Shown here in pieces: positions 23,909-27,363 of a DNA stretch of 27,363 bases (the first letter of the stretch is position 1; every line of letters starts with the position of its first letter). The position numbers were made by a program, and so were the translations under genes. The DNA lies in contig CAMLEO010000067.1 in assembly GCA_946478975.1 (NCBI GenBank), positions 1-27,363 of the forward strand. Reading direction: 5' to 3'. The notes beneath the pieces are model-generated. The model was given only the letters and a program-made list of their open reading frames with translations. It did no database searches and was not told where the DNA came from. Source of the stretch: an uncultured Steroidobacter sp. Lineage in GTDB: Bacteria; Pseudomonadota; Gammaproteobacteria; Steroidobacterales; Steroidobacteraceae.

Positions 23909-23957
23909 ACAACGCCAGTGATCTGCGCCTTCGGGGGGTGGACACTGGCGTTGTTTT
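23909..23957 (+). terminator. Rho-independent terminator of the small DNA-binding gene
   Basis: ACAACGCCAGTG (23909-23920) and CACTGGCGTTGT (23943-23954) form a perfect 12-bp stem around a 22-base loop and are followed by a T-run (23954-23957). It lies 49 bases after the stop of the small basic protein gene. Confidence 0.8.
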
Positions 23958-23962
23958 GTGCG

Positions 23963-23991
23963 TTGTCTTTTTGCGCCGGATTGCATATATT
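23963..23991 (+). promoter_or_regulatory. Predicted sigma-70 promoter for the 24199 gene
   Basis: TTGTCT (23963-23968) and TATATT (23986-23991) are separated by 17 bases. Transcription would start near 23998, about 200 bases ahead of the next gene, directly after the terminator. Confidence 0.5.
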
Positions 23992-24198
23992 CGGCCCATG
24001 TTCCGAACCTGCAAACGCCGCCAGCAACAACAATCGCAGCTCATCGCGGCGGTTGCGTGCGTGCGTACGTTCGGATTCGAGGCCTGAGGGCCTCCTCCCC
24101 CGACCTTCCCTGCGCAACCCCGCCCATCCGGCGGGGCTGGGAATATTTCCGTGAGCTTCGCCGGCCAGGCACCCACCTGACCTCGCTGGAGCTCGAAC

Positions 24199-24627
24199 AT
24201 GACAAATATTTCATCCGACGCCGATATCGAACGCATCGGTTTGGGACTGGTCACACGCACGCTGCCCAAGCCTGAATGGACGCACGCGGCACATTTTGCC
24301 GCCGCGTTCTGGCTGTTGAGCCGCCCCGACCGGGACGCAATGCGTGACATGCCGGGATTGATTCGCGCCTATAACGAGGCGACCGGCGTCGCCAACACGG
24401 ACAGCACCGGTTATCACGAAACGATCACGCTCGCGTCGCTGCGAGCGGCGCGAGCCTGGTTGCATGCCCGGCCGCACACGGCACTGCACGTATCGCTCGC
24501 GGAATTGTTGAGATCCGACTATGGGCGCTCGGACTGGCTGTTTGCCTATTGGTCCAGGCCGGTGCTGTTTTCAGCGGCGGCGCGGCGCAGCTCGGTGGCG
24601 GCGGATCGGGCGCCGCTGCCGTTTTGA
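24199..24627 (+). CDS. Conserved protein of unknown function
   Basis: A 142-residue soluble protein. Recognisable blocks are PEWTHAAHFAAAFWLLSR, GLIRAYNEATGVANTD and GYHETITLASLRAARAWL; I recall similar text in short uncharacterised proteobacterial proteins. The repeated His residues (WTHAAH, YHET) could bind metal, but this is speculation. GGAG lies 7 bases before ATG 24199. No membrane span or signal peptide is seen. It converges on the peptide-transporter gene with 5 bases between the stops. Confidence 0.72.
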   Translation: MTNISSDADIERIGLGLVTRTLPKPEWTHAAHFAAAFWLLSRPDRDAMRDMPGLIRAYNEATGVANTDSTGYHETITLASLRAARAWLHARPHTALHVSLAELLRSDYGRSDWLFAYWSRPVLFSAAARRSSVAADRAPLPF

Positions 24628-24632
24628 TGGGG

Positions 24633-26027
24633 TCAGGCGGCAGATTCCTTGCCGCCCAACTCCAGCACGCGAACAAACATTCGCCGCAAGGCGACCACGC
24701 TCAACGCGCCAGCGAGGCCGATCGCGACGTGCAGCAGCCAGAACGCCACCGGGCCGAACGGCTCGTAGAATCGGGCCAGCCAGCCGCTGACGATGCCGCC
24801 GACGAACAATCCGAGATAGTACGAGCCCACCATCATCGCGTTGACCGACGGCGGGGCGGCTCGGGACACCAGCGCGAGCGCAATCGGCGCCACGTAAAGG
24901 TACGAAGCTGCGCAAATAAAATGAAAAATCACCGGCCAGAGCACCGGCACCGGATTGTCCCCGGCGAGCCACTGCCCGGCGCCCAGCAGGAAACATGCGA
25001 AGGCGAACAAGGTGCAGCCCAGCGAGATTTTGGATAAATCGCTCGGTTCCGCCGCCCGCTGCGCCTGCCGGCGCCACAGCCACATCACCAACGGCGCAAA
25101 CAGCAGCACCGTCAACGAATCCAGCGCCTGGAACCAGGTGACAGGAATTGTCAGCCCGAACGGCAGCGAACGATCGACGTGATCGCGCAACCACAGCGGA
25201 TAGGTGTTCCACACCTGCGTCTGCATGATCCAGAACAAGGCCGTGATCGCGAGCAGGAGCAGAATCGCGGCGACTTTGCCCGCATCGCCCGGCTGCATGC
25301 GCACTTTGGCCTCGCGGGCGGACGTAGACAGATCATCGGCCGGCAGATAGCGCGCGCCGGAAAGATAAATCACGATGCCGACCAGCATGCCGACGCCGGC
25401 CGCCCCAAACCCGTAATGCCAGCCATAGAACTCGCCGAGCGTGCCGCACACCAGCGGTGCAATGAAGGCGCCGACGTTGATGGCCGTGCAGTACGCCGTA
25501 TATGCGCTGTCCCGGCGCCGATCTTCCTTCGTATATAACGCGCCCACTTGAGCGGCGAGATTGCCTTTCAACAATCCCGAGCCGACGATGAGAGCAGCGA
25601 GCGCCGGCAGGAACGCCGCTTCGAATGCCATCAAGAAGTGACCCGCGGCCATCGCCGCTGCTCCGAGCAACACCGCACGACGACGCCCGATCAGCCGATC
25701 GCCGAGCAGCCCGCCGAAGATGGGCATGAAATACACCAGCCCGATATACAAACCGAAGATTTGCGAGGCGAGCGCTTGAGTCGACAACGTGCCGAACACG
25801 GCCTCGAGCCCGGCGCGCAGGGCGGCGAATCCCGCGACTTGCTCGACCACACCCGGCTGCAGCAGATGCCCCGCCATGTACAGCACCAGCAGCGCCTGCA
25901 TGCCATAGAACGAAAAGCGTTCCCAAGCTTCGGTAAAGGCGATGTAAGCCAGGCCCCGCGGATGGCCGAAGAACTCGGCGGCGCTGGCCGGGGTCGCAAC
26001 GCGACCGGCCTCGGCGATGGTGTTCAA
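24633..26027 (-). CDS. POT-family proton-dependent oligopeptide transporter
   Basis: About 464 residues; an inner-membrane di/tripeptide:H+ symporter of the PTR2/POT family. The family's proton-coupling ExxER motif is in AFTEAWERFSFYGMQALLVLYM, followed by FMPIFGGLLGDRLIGRRRAVLLG and many hydrophobic helices. NVGAFIAPLVCGTLGE is another family block. The start is unclear: a TTG at 26027 has GAGG 5 bases upstream and gives a family-like N-terminus (MNTIAEAGR...EFFGHPRGLAY). Alternatives are GTG 26033 and ATG 26069. It is divergent from a LysR regulator, which probably controls it. Confidence 0.9.
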   Translation of the reverse strand: MNTIAEAGRVATPASAAEFFGHPRGLAYIAFTEAWERFSFYGMQALLVLYMAGHLLQPGVVEQVAGFAALRAGLEAVFGTLSTQALASQIFGLYIGLVYFMPIFGGLLGDRLIGRRRAVLLGAAAMAAGHFLMAFEAAFLPALAALIVGSGLLKGNLAAQVGALYTKEDRRRDSAYTAYCTAINVGAFIAPLVCGTLGEFYGWHYGFGAAGVGMLVGIVIYLSGARYLPADDLSTSAREAKVRMQPGDAGKVAAILLLLAITALFWIMQTQVWNTYPLWLRDHVDRSLPFGLTIPVTWFQALDSLTVLLFAPLVMWLWRRQAQRAAEPSDLSKISLGCTLFAFACFLLGAGQWLAGDNPVPVLWPVIFHFICAASYLYVAPIALALVSRAAPPSVNAMMVGSYYLGLFVGGIVSGWLARFYEPFGPVAFWLLHVAIGLAGALSVVALRRMFVRVLELGGKESAA

Positions 26028-26147
26028 CGTCACCTCGTAATGATGAATCCGCCGACGGCCAGCGAACATCCAAGCAAATTCCACCCTGACCGCAGCGATG
26101 GTGTCAGCGAAGCAGGATGCCCATGCAGTGCCAAAGGGGCAAACCTC

Positions 26148-26164
26148 GGTGCCGTTTTGGCACC
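26148..26164. promoter_or_regulatory. Candidate LysR operator in the transporter/LysR gap
   Basis: GGTGCCGTTTTGGCACC is a perfect 6-bp inverted repeat with a 5-base spacer. A related GTGCCAAA half-site lies at 26128-26135. The place between divergent genes suits a LysR-type activator, which classically binds T-N11-A dyads. Confidence 0.45.
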
Positions 26165-26207
26165 GGCCATGACAGACTCGGCGCGATATTTGTCGCACAA
26201 TGCGCCG

Positions 26208-27215
26208 ATGAGCGGCGAGGAACCTCTTTCAGCAAAATCGGGACCGGTCGTGCCGGCGTCCAGCCTGCCGTCGCGCAAGGCGTTGCCACCTTTCGAAGCA
26301 TTGCGCGCGTTCGATGCTGTCGCTCGGCTCGGCGGCGTACGCAAAGCCGCCCAATATTTGTGCCGCGATCATGCCGTGGTCAGCCGTCACCTGCGAGCCA
26401 TCGAGGACTGGACCGGCACCAAGCTGATTCAGCGCACGCCCGGCGGCGCGGTGCTGACGGAAGACGGCATGCGTTATCACAAGCAGGTGGCCTCAGCCAT
26501 CGACCAGATCGCCGGCGCCACCATCGATCTCATGAAACGCGGCGACGATCATCGCCTGCACATTCGCTGCATGCCCGGCTTCGCATTGCACTGGCTGTCC
26601 GCCCGACTCGGCGAGTTCGAGCAGGCGAACCCGGGGATCGATATCGAAGTTCGGCCGTTGGATCGACTGCCGGACGTTCTTGCGCATCACACCGATGTTG
26701 AGATTCGGCTGGTCGCGCCGTATGCCGATCGCGTCGAGCTCGCCGCGGAGCTGCGCAGCTCGGAGATCGTTCATACGCCGATCCTGGCGGTGGCCAATCG
26801 CGAGTACCTGGCTCGCGCAAACCCGATCAACGAGCCCAAGGACCTGCTGTCACATCAGCTGCTGCACGAAGAAAACTTCAATCGCTGGCGCAATTGGCTG
26901 GCGGTGCATGGCATTCATGAGGATGTCGAGCTCAGCGGCACCCGCTTGTGGCAAGGCCACCTCACATTGGATGCGGCCCGTTATGGGCGAGGGATTGCGC
27001 TCACCAACTATGTGATTGCAGCGGATGATCTCGCCAGTGGGCGATTGGTTGATGTTGGCCAGGGGAAGGCTGGCTTTCAGCCTCAGGCGATGGGGATTTA
27101 TTATTTTATCGCCCGGGAGAAGCGGTGGGATTCGCCGGTCATTCGCAAGTTCCGGCAGTGGATGGTGGCGACGATCAAGAAGCAGCATCCGCATTTGAAG
27201 GCTGGGTCCGTTTAG
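26208..27215 (+). CDS. LysR-family transcriptional regulator, GcvA-like
   Basis: A 335-residue regulator. The winged helix-turn-helix is at about 24-80: LPPFEALRAFDAVARLGGVRKAAQYLCRDHAVVSRHLRAIEDWTGTKLIQRTPGG. The LPPFEALRAF opening is typical of GcvA-type LysR proteins. The effector domain has RCMPGFALHWLSARLGEFEQANPGIDIEVRP and RLVAPYADRVELAAELRSSEIVHTP. ATG 26208 is preferred because an earlier in-frame ATG at 26169 lies only 4 bases after the operator-like palindrome; neither has a clear ribosome site. The divergent POT transporter gene is the probable target. Confidence 0.9.
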   Translation: MSGEEPLSAKSGPVVPASSLPSRKALPPFEALRAFDAVARLGGVRKAAQYLCRDHAVVSRHLRAIEDWTGTKLIQRTPGGAVLTEDGMRYHKQVASAIDQIAGATIDLMKRGDDHRLHIRCMPGFALHWLSARLGEFEQANPGIDIEVRPLDRLPDVLAHHTDVEIRLVAPYADRVELAAELRSSEIVHTPILAVANREYLARANPINEPKDLLSHQLLHEENFNRWRNWLAVHGIHEDVELSGTRLWQGHLTLDAARYGRGIALTNYVIAADDLASGRLVDVGQGKAGFQPQAMGIYYFIAREKRWDSPVIRKFRQWMVATIKKQHPHLKAGSV

Positions 27216-27287
27216 GAACGGAGGTCGCCTTGGTGGCTGGCGAAGGCTGGTGGGTCCTATGTTCCTCCGGCGCCGCGCACCGCCCTT

Positions 27288-27361
27288 GTCCGCGCTATCG
27301 CGCGGACCGTATGCGTTACGTCCCTGTAGCTGCTGCTGGGGCCGACATCCCTGTCGGACCC
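27288..27361. repeat. Palindrome-rich intergenic stretch at the right edge
   Basis: GTCCGCGCTATCGCGCGGAC (27288-27307) is a perfect 8-bp stem with a 4-base loop. CCGACA/TGTCGG (27342-27357) follows, flanked by GGGG and CCC. TCCCTGT recurs between and within the stems. This looks like a dispersed palindromic intergenic element or terminator that continues past the window; one copy alone cannot prove repetition. Confidence 0.4.
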
Positions 27362-27363
27362 AA

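Larger units (their letters stand above)
23861..24198 (+). other. Gap with terminator, promoter and structured leader
   Basis: No gene is seen in these 338 bases. In order it holds the terminator of the small DNA-binding gene, a sigma-70-like promoter and about 200 bases of leader with two perfect hairpins: GAGGCC/GGCCTC at 24079-24094 and CCCCGCC/GGCGGGG at 24118-24136. The next gene has its own ribosome site (GGAG) just before 24199. Confidence 0.5.

Noticed and set aside
24001..24087. A 28-residue open frame in the structured leader
   Set aside because: No ribosome site; it is better explained as leader sequence, although a leader peptide cannot be fully excluded.

Overview
The window reads as ordinary chromosome of a GC-rich gammaproteobacterium. 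A Steroidobacter/Xanthomonadales-like source is my best guess, from the family of large TonB-dependent receptor, the FCD-type GntR regulator beside it, the FitAB-type toxin-antitoxin pair and the palindromic intergenic sequences. This is inference from gene style; no rRNA or marker gene is present. I see no tRNA, rRNA, CRISPR array, insertion sequence or prophage.

Region 1 (1-10167) looks like a carbon-acid uptake and catabolism locus. On the minus strand lie a TonB-dependent outer-membrane receptor, an enolase-superfamily (acid-sugar dehydratase-like) enzyme and an MFS permease that runs off the left edge. A GntR/FCD regulator is divergent from the receptor. Convergent to the regulator is a second minus-strand operon: an FMN-dependent 2-hydroxyacid dehydrogenase, a D-2-hydroxyacid (glyoxylate/hydroxypyruvate) dehydrogenase and a plant-type D-glycerate 3-kinase-like enzyme. 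Divergent from that operon is a fumarylacetoacetate-hydrolase-family gene that appears broken by an internal deletion with a frameshift. An AT-rich palindrome (TGATATATCA) occurs before the regulator and, with one mismatch, before the broken gene, suggesting a common operator.

Region 2 (10168-16131) is a mixed series: a FitA/FitB-like toxin-antitoxin pair, a 48-residue membrane peptide followed by an exported NTF2-like protein, a small monooxygenase-fold protein, two tandem DUF899 thioredoxin-like proteins, a glutathione S-transferase, and an Lrp/AsnC regulator followed by a PLP-dependent lyase.

Region 3 (16132-20964) looks like an envelope/stress module. A YdaD-like SDR converges on a tightly packed five-gene minus-strand operon: a single-span membrane protein, a holin-like DUF1469 protein, a DUF3618 protein, a membrane-anchored SRPBCC protein and a zinc alcohol dehydrogenase. 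Gene borders overlap or nearly touch, so co-expression is likely.

Region 4 (20965-27363) has a CYP152-type peroxygenase P450, an AHSA1/SRPBCC gene with an ArsR regulator downstream of it, a very basic small DNA-binding protein with a strong terminator, an unknown conserved protein behind a structured leader, a POT-family peptide transporter and a divergent GcvA-like LysR regulator. The right edge enters a palindrome-rich intergenic stretch.

Nothing here is clearly a new biological system. The best candidates for a second look are the five-gene membrane/dehydrogenase operon, the broken hydrolase with its shared operator, the enolase-superfamily enzyme with a substituted catalytic histidine, and several strong RNA hairpins at gene borders.
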